Shown in pieces: positions 16,638 through 24,560 of a stretch of DNA of 32,262 bases. Within the stretch, counting starts at the first letter, position 1; the number at the start of each line of letters is the position of its first letter. The notes under the pieces were generated by a model. It made no database searches and was not told the origin of the DNA. It saw nothing but the letters and a program-made list of their open reading frames with translations. Source of the stretch: Dehalococcoidales bacterium (GTDB taxonomy: Bacteria > Chloroflexota > Dehalococcoidia > Dehalococcoidales > UBA5760); the NCBI GenBank assembly GCA_028717305.1, contig JAQUOC010000003.1:1-32262 (forward strand), read 5' to 3'. Both the position numbers and the translations under genes were made by a program.

Positions 16638-17679
16638 GAACCTTTATCCTTCTCAGTTTTAGTATTAGGTAGACATTCTTACCCACAGCTAAATCCATGT
16701 CTTCAAATATATGGTGGGGCAACTCGGCCACCAGCTTATTGTCACCCGCTGCTACTTCTAAACGCACCATCTCCCTGGTATCTTCGATAGAAGTGACAAG
16801 CCCCGTAAAACGGTTCACCCCCGGGCCAGGTGGTAAGGTATCGGAGATATATATATCTCTGGGGAAAAGAGCAATTCGTTTAACGGAGTTGCCATCGTGT
16901 GGCACAATAACCGGCAGGCCACCACAACCAACCTCAACAACCCCGTTGCCCAGGTTATGGCAATAGGCACAGTCCAAAATATTCGGCATGCCAACGAAAT
17001 CGGAGACAATCTTGCTGGCAGGATAGAAAAATACCTCCTCCGGCCGACCTAATTGCTCAATATGACCCTTATCAATAACCACAATCCGGTCGGCCATTTC
17101 CTCGGCCTCGGTCAGATCATGAGTAACATACATTGTAGTAATCCCGAGTTTACGCTGAATCCGCCGGAGCTCAACCCTGAGGTATTTTGACGTCTGTGTA
17201 TCAAGCCCACCCAGCGGCTCATCGAGAAGCAGTACCCGGGGTGACGGTGCCATTGCCCGAGCCAGAGCCACCCTCTGCTTTTCACCACCACTTAAGCCTG
17301 CCGGGTAACGGGAGGCAAGATGGGGTATCCTCATCATATCCATGAGTTCGTTTACCCGGTCAGCAACCTCACACCCGTTATAATGCTTTGATGCCTTCAG
17401 ACCATAGGCTATGTTATCGACAACGGTAAGATGGGGAAACAAGCTTAGATCCTGAGACACGTAGCCGATGCCCCTTTTATTAGCCGGAACCCTGTCTATC
17501 GGCATGCCGTCGAGGAGCACCGAGCCATTGTAATCAACAAAACCGGCCACAATATTCAGCAGTGTGGTTTTTCCAGCACCATTATGACCCAGCAGTACCA
17601 GCAGATCTTTGTCGGGAACTGTAAAATTTACATTACTACAGACGTATTTACAAATGTTACGGAATTCGATAGACGGCAT
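16618..17679 (-). CDS. ABC transporter ATP-binding protein with C-terminal TOBE domain (Mo/W/Fe-type)
   Basis: A 353-residue ABC ATPase. Walker A is GHNGAGKTT (31-39), the Q-loop Gln76 is in YVSQDLSL, and the signature LSGGEKQR is at 129-136. Walker B is VLLLDEP (149-155) and the H-loop His187 is in YVTHDLTEAEEMADR. Beyond residue ~215 lies a TOBE-type regulatory domain (FVGMPNIL, then IALFPRDIYIS and TGLVTSIED), as in molybdate, tungstate, iron or sulfate importers. It is 1 base after the permease gene. The permease and binding protein are NitT/TauT-like, a family whose ATPase normally lacks TOBE, so the substrate is uncertain. Confidence 0.92.
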   Translation of the reverse strand: MPSIEFRNICKYVCSNVNFTVPDKDLLVLLGHNGAGKTTLLNIVAGFVDYNGSVLLDGMPIDRVPANKRGIGYVSQDLSLFPHLTVVDNIAYGLKASKHYNGCEVADRVNELMDMMRIPHLASRYPAGLSGGEKQRVALARAMAPSPRVLLLDEPLGGLDTQTSKYLRVELRRIQRKLGITTMYVTHDLTEAEEMADRIVVIDKGHIEQLGRPEEVFFYPASKIVSDFVGMPNILDCAYCHNLGNGVVEVGCGGLPVIVPHDGNSVKRIALFPRDIYISDTLPPGPGVNRFTGLVTSIEDTREMVRLEVAAGDNKLVAELPHHIFEDMDLAVGKNVYLILKLRRIKVHEAKHL

Positions 17680-17680
17680 A

Positions 17681-18442
17681 TTATTTCCACTGTCTGGTTA
17701 ATCTCATTTCTATATAGGCGAAGAACTTCTCAAAGGATAAGCACATCACAGCCAATACTATCAAACAAACGATAATAATATCTATACGAATCAGGCTCTC
17801 GGCTTTCATCATTAAAGCGCCGATACCGGTGGGTATGGCTACCATCTCAGCAGCGATTATTACTCTCCAGGCCATCCCGGCCTCAAGCCTCAACCCAGTG
17901 AAGATGTTGGGAATGGCGAGGGGGATGACCACCGTAGTCAGAATCCGCCGGTCCGACGCTCCCAGTGCCCGCGCCGTCTTCACGTAACCCTGGTTTACAT
18001 TCTTGACCCCGGTGATTGTATTATACATGACAGGGAAGAAACTGCAAATGAATATGATAGTGATGGGCAGAGCCTCGTTGATACCAAGCCATAGCATCAA
18101 GAGCGGCAACCAACCGAGGGCAGGTATAGGATAGAACAGACTGAATATTGGATTAAGTGCCTTATTGGCGATCTCCTTCCAGCCCATCAGGATACCCATG
18201 GCAATACCGGCGATAGACCCTGCAGAAAGACCGATAAGCACCCGGCTTAGACTGCTCAGGAAATTTCTCCCCAGCACTCCATTAACGACAAGGTGATAGA
18301 ACTCTGTCACCACTGCCGAGAAAGGCGGAAATAGGAACTGGCCCGGAGCCAGATTAAACCGGGCAACCAGTTCCCATACTACCAGGAATACAATTACGGG
18401 GAGTATTCCCCAGCCTGGTTTAATCCAGCTCAGTCTATTCAT
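17681..18442 (-). CDS. ABC transporter permease, NitT/TauT (SsuC-like) family
   Basis: A 253-residue inner-membrane permease with about six hydrophobic segments (for example 12-27, 68-87, 100-122, 125-143, 190-215 and near 225-245). The EAA loop is visible as ARALGASDRRILTTVVIPLA (157-176), which couples to the ATPase. FPPFSAVVTEFYHL near residues 38-51 and YPIPALGWLPLLMLWLG (104-120) are typical of nitrate/taurine/sulfonate permeases. The start overlaps the binding-protein stop by 8 bases. Taurine/sulfonate-type specificity would be the family default, but the operon points to metal or oxyanion uptake. Confidence 0.92.
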   Translation of the reverse strand: MNRLSWIKPGWGILPVIVFLVVWELVARFNLAPGQFLFPPFSAVVTEFYHLVVNGVLGRNFLSSLSRVLIGLSAGSIAGIAMGILMGWKEIANKALNPIFSLFYPIPALGWLPLLMLWLGINEALPITIIFICSFFPVMYNTITGVKNVNQGYVKTARALGASDRRILTTVVIPLAIPNIFTGLRLEAGMAWRVIIAAEMVAIPTGIGALMMKAESLIRIDIIIVCLIVLAVMCLSFEKFFAYIEMRLTRQWK

Positions 18443-19442
18443 AGAGATACCTTAGATCCAGAATCTCCATGGCATCGAAGCTGTCTTTTATATACCCCAG
18501 TCTGACTAAATAGTCTATGGTCTCCTGAACTACATCAGGATCAATGTCGGTGGTATAGTCAAGTCTCTCCATAGACCGCAGCAACACCTGAGGAGTGATT
18601 TCCAGCTGAGCGACCACATCGGCTACTTCAACCGGCTGAAGACTACTGCCAACGCCGCCTAACTGCCGGGCCATGATCACCGCTACTTCCTCGGGGTTCT
18701 CATTACTCCAGTCGGTTGCCTTTTGTGTTACTTGTACCAGCTTCTCAACTACATCCGGGTTATCGTCCAGAAGACTTTGCTTAACCACCAGCACACTACC
18801 CTCCATATCAGGCCAGATGTCCTGACTCATGAGCATCATTTCAAAGCCAAGCTCTTCAGCCATAGTAGCCCACTGCTCCGGCATAAAAGCAGCATCCAGT
18901 TGCCCCATCTTAATCGCCAGGGCCAGCTTTTGAGGATTCATCCGTTGAACGTTAGCCATTATTTTGGCTTCGTCAAGGCCGTATTTATCTATCGCCTTGT
19001 GCATCAGCGCATCAACTGCTCCGCCCTCTCTGACACAGCCAAGGCGGATGCCTTCCTGCTCCAAGTCCTCGACCGTCTTAATCCTGTGCGGGTCAACCAC
19101 CAGACCGTAACCATACCTGTGAGTACCGGCCACGATTCTGATCGGTACACCGGCGTTGGCGTAAACATTTATCGCCGGTACTAGACATAGATAGGCAACC
19201 TGAATATCATCACGGGCCAGAGCCGCAGCCAACGCCATGCCGGTTGCATAGCTCTCATATGAAGACAGATGCAACCCTTCATCTTCGTACCACCCCTGAT
19301 CCTGACTGATATAGGCACAGGCAGCATGATCCATAAACTCCACCGCCATCCCGATGGATGCCGACTCTTCTTTATCCGCACAACCCCCCACCGGTAGCAG
19401 AACCAGCAAGCCCGCAAGAAGCAACAAAAGCCGTTTTCTCAT
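18435..19442 (-). CDS. ABC transporter substrate-binding lipoprotein, NitT/TauT (NMT1/SsuA-like)
   Basis: A 335-residue periplasmic-type binding protein of the NMT1/SsuA fold. I chose the internal ATG at 19442 because GGAGGGG lies 6 bases upstream and the product begins with a clean lipoprotein signal (MRKRLLLLLAGLLVLLPVGGC, lipid-carrying Cys21). An ATG 15 bases earlier has no such site. The body has GWYEDEGLHL, VAYLCLVPAINVYANAGVPIRIVAG and DAAFMPEQWATMAEELG, typical of the family. It is the first gene of the operon and is preceded by a long leader. The ligand is not predictable; candidates are an oxyanion, a sulfonate or a small cofactor-like molecule. Confidence 0.9.
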   Translation of the reverse strand: MRKRLLLLLAGLLVLLPVGGCADKEESASIGMAVEFMDHAACAYISQDQGWYEDEGLHLSSYESYATGMALAAALARDDIQVAYLCLVPAINVYANAGVPIRIVAGTHRYGYGLVVDPHRIKTVEDLEQEGIRLGCVREGGAVDALMHKAIDKYGLDEAKIMANVQRMNPQKLALAIKMGQLDAAFMPEQWATMAEELGFEMMLMSQDIWPDMEGSVLVVKQSLLDDNPDVVEKLVQVTQKATDWSNENPEEVAVIMARQLGGVGSSLQPVEVADVVAQLEITPQVLLRSMERLDYTTDIDPDVVQETIDYLVRLGYIKDSFDAMEILDLRYLYE

Positions 19443-19598
19443 TATTTTCCCCTCCATTCATTTAGTTATCGGTTGGTCGGACACAAATCCAGATTGATGA
19501 CTGATTGTTGATGGTTATCTTGTATAAAATATACCGCTTTTCAAAAAAATTTTCCTTTCCTAACCGCGTGCTAACTATAAGAACTCCCGAAACTTAGT

Positions 19599-19712
19599 CT
19601 ACAAATCATGGGAAAACCAACGTAGCTTCCTTGCCCAAATTCCAGAACGCCCACACTGCTGGACTACGAATAGCTCTTCCGTAATAAACCGGTGATATAT
19701 TACTACCGACAT
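19599..19712 (-). other. Small 37-codon ORF within a foldable leader element
   Basis: An ATG at 19712, preceded by AAAGGGG, opens a 37-codon frame starting MSVVIYHRFITEELF and ending at TAG (19599-19601). The same segment can fold: CGTAG...CTACG encloses TCCAG...CTGGA. A second frame is also open over most of it. It could be a small gene, a structured leader RNA or a copy of an interspersed element; I cannot tell which. It begins 20 bases after the mocA stop. Confidence 0.35.
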
Positions 19713-19726
19713 AACCCCTTTGTCAA
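19697..19726 (-). promoter_or_regulatory. Promoter candidate for the ABC/DUF364/yqeBC/xdhC operon
   Basis: On the minus strand a perfect TTGACA (19726-19721) is followed after 18 bases by TAATAT (19702-19697). It lies immediately after the mocA stop. Transcription would start near 19690 and leave about 240 nt of leader before the binding-protein ATG. A T-run (TTTTTTT) lies within the leader around 19545-19552. Confidence 0.5.
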
Positions 19727-19732
19727 TCTCCG

Positions 19733-20332
19733 TTAGCCAAGATAGTGTCGATAATCATCCCTGTTATCAATATCTACAATAATACCCTCGGAGGCGACAT
19801 CTACCTCAAGAACGTCTTCGGGATGGGAATCAATAATCTGACGCCCGCCGATATCACCCTTAACTCTCATCAGCTCCTGGATGTATTTGGGGGCAAAGAT
19901 GACGGGGTGTCCCCTGATGCCCCGGCAGGTTGGGATGGCTATGCCTTTATCCCCGCTCAAGAAGCCTCTGATCAGATTATCTATCGTCCGGCTATTTAAT
20001 AGCGGCTGGTCGCTTAGGGCAAGCATTATCGCCCCAGCTTCAGGAGCAACCAGCTTAAGCCCGGCAATGATAGATGTGATCATACCTTGCCTGTATTCCG
20101 GGTTTTGCGCTATCCTAACCGCTCTGGAGCCGATCCTCTCAACCACTGCTTCCGCCCGGTGCCCCACCACCACAATAACCTCAGCTACCGCCGAAGCCAA
20201 CAGGGTATCCACCGCCTGCTCAATAAAAGTGCTCCGCCCGAATGGTAGCAGTTGTTTAGGCTCTCCCATACGGCTTGATTCTCCAGCCGCAAGGAGTACC
20301 GCCGAGATGAATACCGGCTTATCCAGACTCAT
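19733..20332 (-). CDS. mocA: MocA-like molybdenum cofactor cytidylyltransferase (MobA-related NTP transferase)
   Basis: A 199-residue nucleotidyltransferase of the MobA/MocA fold, which attaches CMP (or GMP) to molybdopterin. The N-terminal loop LLAAGESSRMGEPKQLLPF (13-31) binds the nucleotide. IMLALSDQPLL (102-112) supplies the metal-binding Asp108, and RGHPVIF (140-146) and GDIGGRQII follow. MocA in the xanthine-dehydrogenase-type system makes the cytosine-dinucleotide cofactor, which fits the downstream XdhC. A separate nicotine-blue or purine-catabolism enzyme of the same fold is possible. A GGAG site lies about 10 bases from the ATG. About 290 bp separate it from the ABC operon on the same strand. 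Confidence 0.87.
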   Translation of the reverse strand: MSLDKPVFISAVLLAAGESSRMGEPKQLLPFGRSTFIEQAVDTLLASAVAEVIVVVGHRAEAVVERIGSRAVRIAQNPEYRQGMITSIIAGLKLVAPEAGAIMLALSDQPLLNSRTIDNLIRGFLSGDKGIAIPTCRGIRGHPVIFAPKYIQELMRVKGDIGGRQIIDSHPEDVLEVDVASEGIIVDIDNRDDYRHYLG

Positions 20333-20500
20333 TCAACGAAAACTCCGGAAAGATTCTACACTATCCTCCGGCCAAAAGCGACGCTTTGTCAAGCGGTAAG
20401 GCGAATACACGACTAAACGCTGAGCCTGTATTTACGCTTTAGTAAAGGTCAATAGGGTTCAACAATTCTTCTCCGAGGCTATAATGCTGTGCTTCCGCGT

Positions 20501-21457
20501 TTAAACCAGACCTAAAACCGGGTAACCGCCTCTCTCTTGTGCCTTACCGAATATTAGCTTTGCAACAGCCAAGTCCTGTATAGCCACACCGGTAGAATCA
20601 AAAACAGTTATTGCCTTACTATCTGTTCTCCCTTTCTTCTTACCGGTAAGTACTTCAGCCAGAGTTGCATAAATTTCATCGACGGTAAAAAGACCTTTGC
20701 TTATCGGCATGTTGATCTCCCCGCCATGACTTGCCTGTACTACTTCGTCTACGACCACCATAGCATCTCTCAGTATAGATGGCTCCAGCTCCTCTTTACC
20801 TGCCCCATCTGCTCCGACCGCATTTATATGCGTTCCATCAGCGACCCACCTTCTCTTAATTATGGGTTCACGAGATGGCGTTAGAGTACAGACAATATCC
20901 GAAGATACTGCCTCCTCCAACGAACATTTCCTTATCGGGTACTCAGGCAACGAACTGATTAGTTTATCCATATTTTCCGTAGCAATATCAAAAGCGTTTA
21001 TCGAAGTCAGTTCGAATAATTCAGCGTGCGCTATTATCTGAGTATAAGCTTGACAACCAGCGCCTACTATCCCAAGGGTATTCGAATTCCGCCGAGCCAG
21101 ATATTTAGAGGCTATGGCCGCTATAGCTCCTGTACGACAGTATGTAATCTCGGTACCATCCATCACTGCCAGAGGAAATCCCGTTTCCGGATCATTGCAG
21201 ATTAATACTGCCATGACTGCGGGGAGAGAGTGGGAACGATTAAAAGGGTGAGAATTTACCCATTTTACTCCGGCGAAACCAGGTAAGGCAGCCGGCATGG
21301 CCCTGAAGTCCCCGCGTTCAACAGTCAAATATGCCTTTGGCGGCATGTTGGCTTTACCTTCGGCCCACGCTTTAAAAGCTTCTTCGACTACATTTATGAC
21401 TTCCGACATATTGATGAGACTTCGAATAGCACTTCTATCTAACAAAATCGTGGACAT
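20501..21457 (-). CDS. Ornithine cyclodeaminase/mu-crystallin family protein
   Basis: A 318-residue NAD(P)-dependent enzyme of the ornithine cyclodeaminase/alanine dehydrogenase/mu-crystallin family. I start it at the ATG at 21457 because a perfect AGGAGG lies 9 bases upstream; 21 further upstream codons lack any such signal. Marks are GVKWVNSHP (63-71, family Lys65), MDGTEITYCRTGAIAAIAS (99-117), Rossmann loop GIVGAGCQAYTQ (129-140) and FDSTGVAIQDLAVAKLIFG near the C-terminus. Substrates in the family include ornithine, alanine, cyclic imines and amino acids. It is the last gene on the TRAP strand, 156 bp after the PLP-enzyme gene, and may act on the product of that enzyme. Confidence 0.88.
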   Translation of the reverse strand: MSTILLDRSAIRSLINMSEVINVVEEAFKAWAEGKANMPPKAYLTVERGDFRAMPAALPGFAGVKWVNSHPFNRSHSLPAVMAVLICNDPETGFPLAVMDGTEITYCRTGAIAAIASKYLARRNSNTLGIVGAGCQAYTQIIAHAELFELTSINAFDIATENMDKLISSLPEYPIRKCSLEEAVSSDIVCTLTPSREPIIKRRWVADGTHINAVGADGAGKEELEPSILRDAMVVVDEVVQASHGGEINMPISKGLFTVDEIYATLAEVLTGKKKGRTDSKAITVFDSTGVAIQDLAVAKLIFGKAQERGGYPVLGLV

Positions 21458-21613
21458 AGAATTAATCCTCCTGTTCACTCCTAATACGCACGCCAACCGC
21501 GTCAAGAAATCATGCCCCACGCAGACCGGATATAATCACGACCCTTGCATCTATTGTCTCTGCCCAAACTCGACTGGTTATCGACCCCCTTAAACACTAA
21601 CTCCGCTGACCAG

Positions 21614-22615
21614 CTAATCACTCAATTCTTGATTGTAAGCGAAGTCAGCAGCCACCCCCCCAGTATGGACAAAGAGCATGGTATCTGCCTTGGTAAACAC
21701 CCCTTTATTGATGAGATCTATAAGTCCAGCCATTGCTTTGCCGGTATATACGGGGTCAAGGAATATCGCTTCGGTCTGCGCCACTAATCTGATAGCTTCG
21801 ATACCCTCCCGAGTTGGTATCCCGTAGCCTTGCCCTAGATAGTCGTCGTAAATAGTTACCTCTTCCGGCTTTATGATTATATCCAGACCGAGTAGCTCAG
21901 CCGCGGCGTTAGCTTGGTCAACAACGACAGCGGTAGCCTCATTTCTGTGGTTAACAACACTGATACCAACGACATTCATGGTAGATTTAAGATATTTGAA
22001 CCCCAATACCAAGCCCGCCTGGGTTCCCCCCGAGCCATTGGCCAAAATCAAATGCCGGGTTTCTATCTCCAGCTTCTTCAGCTGTTGAACAATCTCCTCA
22101 GCAGCGCTAACCCAGCCAACAACTCCGAGGGGCATGGTAACACCAACCGGTAATATCAACGGGTTACGACCCTGACCACGCAGCCTATCAGCCAAACTAC
22201 TCGCCTTCTTAAGCATGGTGGTGAACATTTCACGTGGGTCAGCTACTTCAAAAAGTTCCATTGTTGTATTCAGTATGTTAGCCAGTAAGAGATTACCCTG
22301 TTTTTCCGGATGAACACCTTTAAATAATAGTAAGTAGGGCTCCAACCCTAACTTACGGCTGGCGGCAGCTACCTCCAGGGCAGAATTGGACTGCGAACTC
22401 CCAACGGTTACAACAGTATCAATCCCTCTTTGCCTGGCATCAGCCAGTACATACTCCAGCTTACGAAACTTATTGCCGCCTAAGGCCAGCCCGCTCAAGT
22501 CATCACGCTTAACAAATATTCGTGGTCCGCTCAGGACGTCCGACAGTCGTGTTAACTCATGTAAAGGAGTGGGCCAATAGCCTAAATCAACCCGCGGTAA
22601 CTTCACTATAGACAT
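21614..22615 (-). CDS. PLP-dependent D-cysteine desulfhydrase/ACC deaminase-family enzyme
   Basis: A 333-residue fold-type II PLP enzyme resembling DcyD, ACC deaminase and the related cysteate sulfo-lyase. The PLP Lys49 lies in LALGGNKFRKLEYVLADA, and GSSQSNS (72-78) occupies the phosphate-loop region usually read as QSNH in DcyD and QSNQ in ACC deaminase. DDYLGQGYGIPTREG, FLDPVYTGKAMAGLID and LFVHTGG all match the DcyD pattern. I prefer the ATG at 22615; a TTG two codons earlier is possible and neither has a strong ribosome site. It lies 12 bases after dctM, so it is co-transcribed with the TRAP transporter and probably acts on its cargo. Confidence 0.88.
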   Translation of the reverse strand: MSIVKLPRVDLGYWPTPLHELTRLSDVLSGPRIFVKRDDLSGLALGGNKFRKLEYVLADARQRGIDTVVTVGSSQSNSALEVAAASRKLGLEPYLLLFKGVHPEKQGNLLLANILNTTMELFEVADPREMFTTMLKKASSLADRLRGQGRNPLILPVGVTMPLGVVGWVSAAEEIVQQLKKLEIETRHLILANGSGGTQAGLVLGFKYLKSTMNVVGISVVNHRNEATAVVVDQANAAAELLGLDIIIKPEEVTIYDDYLGQGYGIPTREGIEAIRLVAQTEAIFLDPVYTGKAMAGLIDLINKGVFTKADTMLFVHTGGVAADFAYNQELSD

Positions 22616-22627
22616 AACCAACTTTCT

Positions 22628-23941
22628 TTATGAGCCTAAATTGGGTAACCAGGTGACCAGTTGCGGAAACGCCATCAGAAGAGCTAAACAAGCAACCATG
22701 ATAAACACAAAAGGTATGACCGAACGGTAGATATCTGTCAAAGTTATCTCTTTAGGAGCCATCGCCTTCATAAGAAAAAGGTTATATCCAAATGGAGGCG
22801 TCAGGTAAGCAATCTGACAGGTTATGGTATAGAGAACACCGTACCAAATCAGATCGAAGCCCAGCTTACCTACCAGTGGGATATAAAGAGGAGCAACGAT
22901 AAGGAGCATAGCCGTATCATCCAGGACCATACCCATCAAAATAAAGGAGGCCTGCATCATTATTATTATTCCCAAGGGGGGGATACCGGAGCGCATAAAA
23001 ATGCTCTCTATTGCATTTACGGCGCCAAGGCCGTCAAATACTGCCCCGAATGCAATTGCCGCTAACACGATCCACATGAACATGCAGCTGACGCTCAGGG
23101 TATCTTCCAGAGCATCGTTGAATACCTTCCAGGTCAGCCGCCGGTTGATGGCAGCGGCAATGATAGCTGATATTGCACCCACTGCTGCGCTCTCGACCAG
23201 ACTGACCACCCCCATGAAGAATAGCCCCAGCATCACAAAAATGATGATTACCACCGGCAGGCCGGCCCCTAGCAGCCGGAATTTCTTTCCCCAGCTAACC
23301 TCTCGCTCTTCTGCGGATAAAGGCGGACCCAGTTCGGGGCGCATCCGGCATCTAACTCCGATGTAAATGATAAAGGCGACGGCCATAATGATACCGGGGA
23401 TAATACCGGCCAGCCACAGCTTACCGATTGCTACCCTGGCGATCATTCCGTAGAGAATAAGCACTATACTCGGTGGAATAAGGATGCCCAGTGAACTACC
23501 TGCCTGGATCACTCCGGTAACCATTAGCTTGTCGTACTTGCGCTTGAGCATTTCAGGCAAAGCCAGGCTACTTGTAATCACCATACCGGCGACACTCAGT
23601 CCGTTCATAGCGGCTATTAAAGCGCTCAGGCCGATTGTTCCTATGGCTAGACCGCCCCGGGTTGGACCCATCCAGACATGCAGGGCGTGGTAAAGCTGAT
23701 CCGCGATCCCTGATCGTGATAGAAGATAACCCATGAAGATGAATAACGGCAGGGTCAGGAGCGGATACCAGTTCAACAGTTTGAAGCCGGCATGGAAAGC
23801 CATAGCTTCACCGCCACTACCCCATAGGAACAGAGCGAAAATAGTGGCGATACCGCCGACGATAGCAAAGACGTGCCGCCCGGTCAGAAGCATAACCAGC
23901 ATCAACCCGAACATCAAGACAGCAATAAGATGGATACTCAT
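22628..23941 (-). CDS. dctM: TRAP transporter large permease subunit (DctM)
   Basis: A 437-residue integral membrane protein with about 12 hydrophobic segments, the large subunit that carries the cation-coupled transport step. I start at the ATG at 23941, where MSIHLIAVLMFGLMLVMLL begins the first membrane segment; GGAAGG lies upstream and the ATG overlaps the dctQ stop (ATGA). Characteristic stretches are LPLFIFMGYLLSRSGIADQL, GLSALIAAMNGLSVAGMVI, AGSSLGILIPPSIVLILYG and YLTPPFGYNLFLMKAMAP. It works with DctQ and the extracytoplasmic DctP encoded just upstream. Confidence 0.95.
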   Translation of the reverse strand: MSIHLIAVLMFGLMLVMLLTGRHVFAIVGGIATIFALFLWGSGGEAMAFHAGFKLLNWYPLLTLPLFIFMGYLLSRSGIADQLYHALHVWMGPTRGGLAIGTIGLSALIAAMNGLSVAGMVITSSLALPEMLKRKYDKLMVTGVIQAGSSLGILIPPSIVLILYGMIARVAIGKLWLAGIIPGIIMAVAFIIYIGVRCRMRPELGPPLSAEEREVSWGKKFRLLGAGLPVVIIIFVMLGLFFMGVVSLVESAAVGAISAIIAAAINRRLTWKVFNDALEDTLSVSCMFMWIVLAAIAFGAVFDGLGAVNAIESIFMRSGIPPLGIIIMMQASFILMGMVLDDTAMLLIVAPLYIPLVGKLGFDLIWYGVLYTITCQIAYLTPPFGYNLFLMKAMAPKEITLTDIYRSVIPFVFIMVACLALLMAFPQLVTWLPNLGS

Positions 23942-24450
23942 GTTATCGCCTTCCCTCTGGCTGCTGCCAGGTCCTTGATGAATGAAGATATGGCCTGCAG
24001 GAGCATCAGTATGATGCCGGTTGTCATAATGAACTTTATCGGGTATAGATACGGTCCCCATGGAGTACGGCTGACTTGCTTATACTCCCAGGCATAAAGT
24101 GAACTCTCAATACCACCTAACATTAGTACCACAAGAAAGACAGCAAGGAGAGAAAAGGTAATGGCGTCAGCAGTAGCTTTTCTTTTTGCCGACCACCTGT
24201 GGTAGAGGACATCCATTCTAACATGCCCCTCGGTAAGCAGAACATAGCCACCGCCAAGTATGTAGAAGGTGGTCATAATATACTCCCCCATCTCAACCGA
24301 CCACTGTAAAGGAGTATTAAAACCAGCCCGGGAAACCGCCTCAATCAGCAGGACAGCTAATAGCGCAATGACGATGAACTTCACAATCTTGCCTACTGCC
24401 CGGCTCATTGAATCAATACAACGAACGTAGGTTATTGCTGCCTTAGGCAC
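23938..24450 (-). CDS. dctQ: TRAP transporter small permease subunit (DctQ)
   Basis: A 170-residue membrane protein with four hydrophobic segments (about 20-42, 58-76, 96-116 and 136-158), as expected for DctQ. LQWSVEMGEYIMTTFYILGGGY (48-69) with a following EGHVRMDVLYHRWSAKRK is the usual DctQ pattern. It overlaps dctM by 4 bases. It is separated from dctP by a 110-bp gap containing a large inverted repeat, so its message may be produced at a lower level than that of the binding protein. Confidence 0.92.
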   Translation of the reverse strand: MPKAAITYVRCIDSMSRAVGKIVKFIVIALLAVLLIEAVSRAGFNTPLQWSVEMGEYIMTTFYILGGGYVLLTEGHVRMDVLYHRWSAKRKATADAITFSLLAVFLVVLMLGGIESSLYAWEYKQVSRTPWGPYLYPIKFIMTTGIILMLLQAISSFIKDLAAARGKAIT

Positions 24451-24478
24451 TTCAACCCCTTTAAGTTGATACTTTGGA

Positions 24479-24540
24479 AGTAAGCCCTCCGTAGCCTATT
24501 CTATTAAATAACCAGCTAGATACTAGAGGGAGGGCTTACT
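24479..24540 (-). repeat. 12-bp perfect inverted repeat (mRNA hairpin) between dctP and dctQ
   Basis: AGTAAGCCCTCC (24479-24490) and GGAGGGCTTACT (24529-24540) pair perfectly around a 38-base loop, about 20 bases after the dctP stop. There is no convincing T-tract. The position fits an mRNA-stabilising or partial-termination hairpin that lets the binding protein be made in excess of the permease. Confidence 0.7.
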
Positions 24541-24560
24541 GACCACATCAATTCTATATG

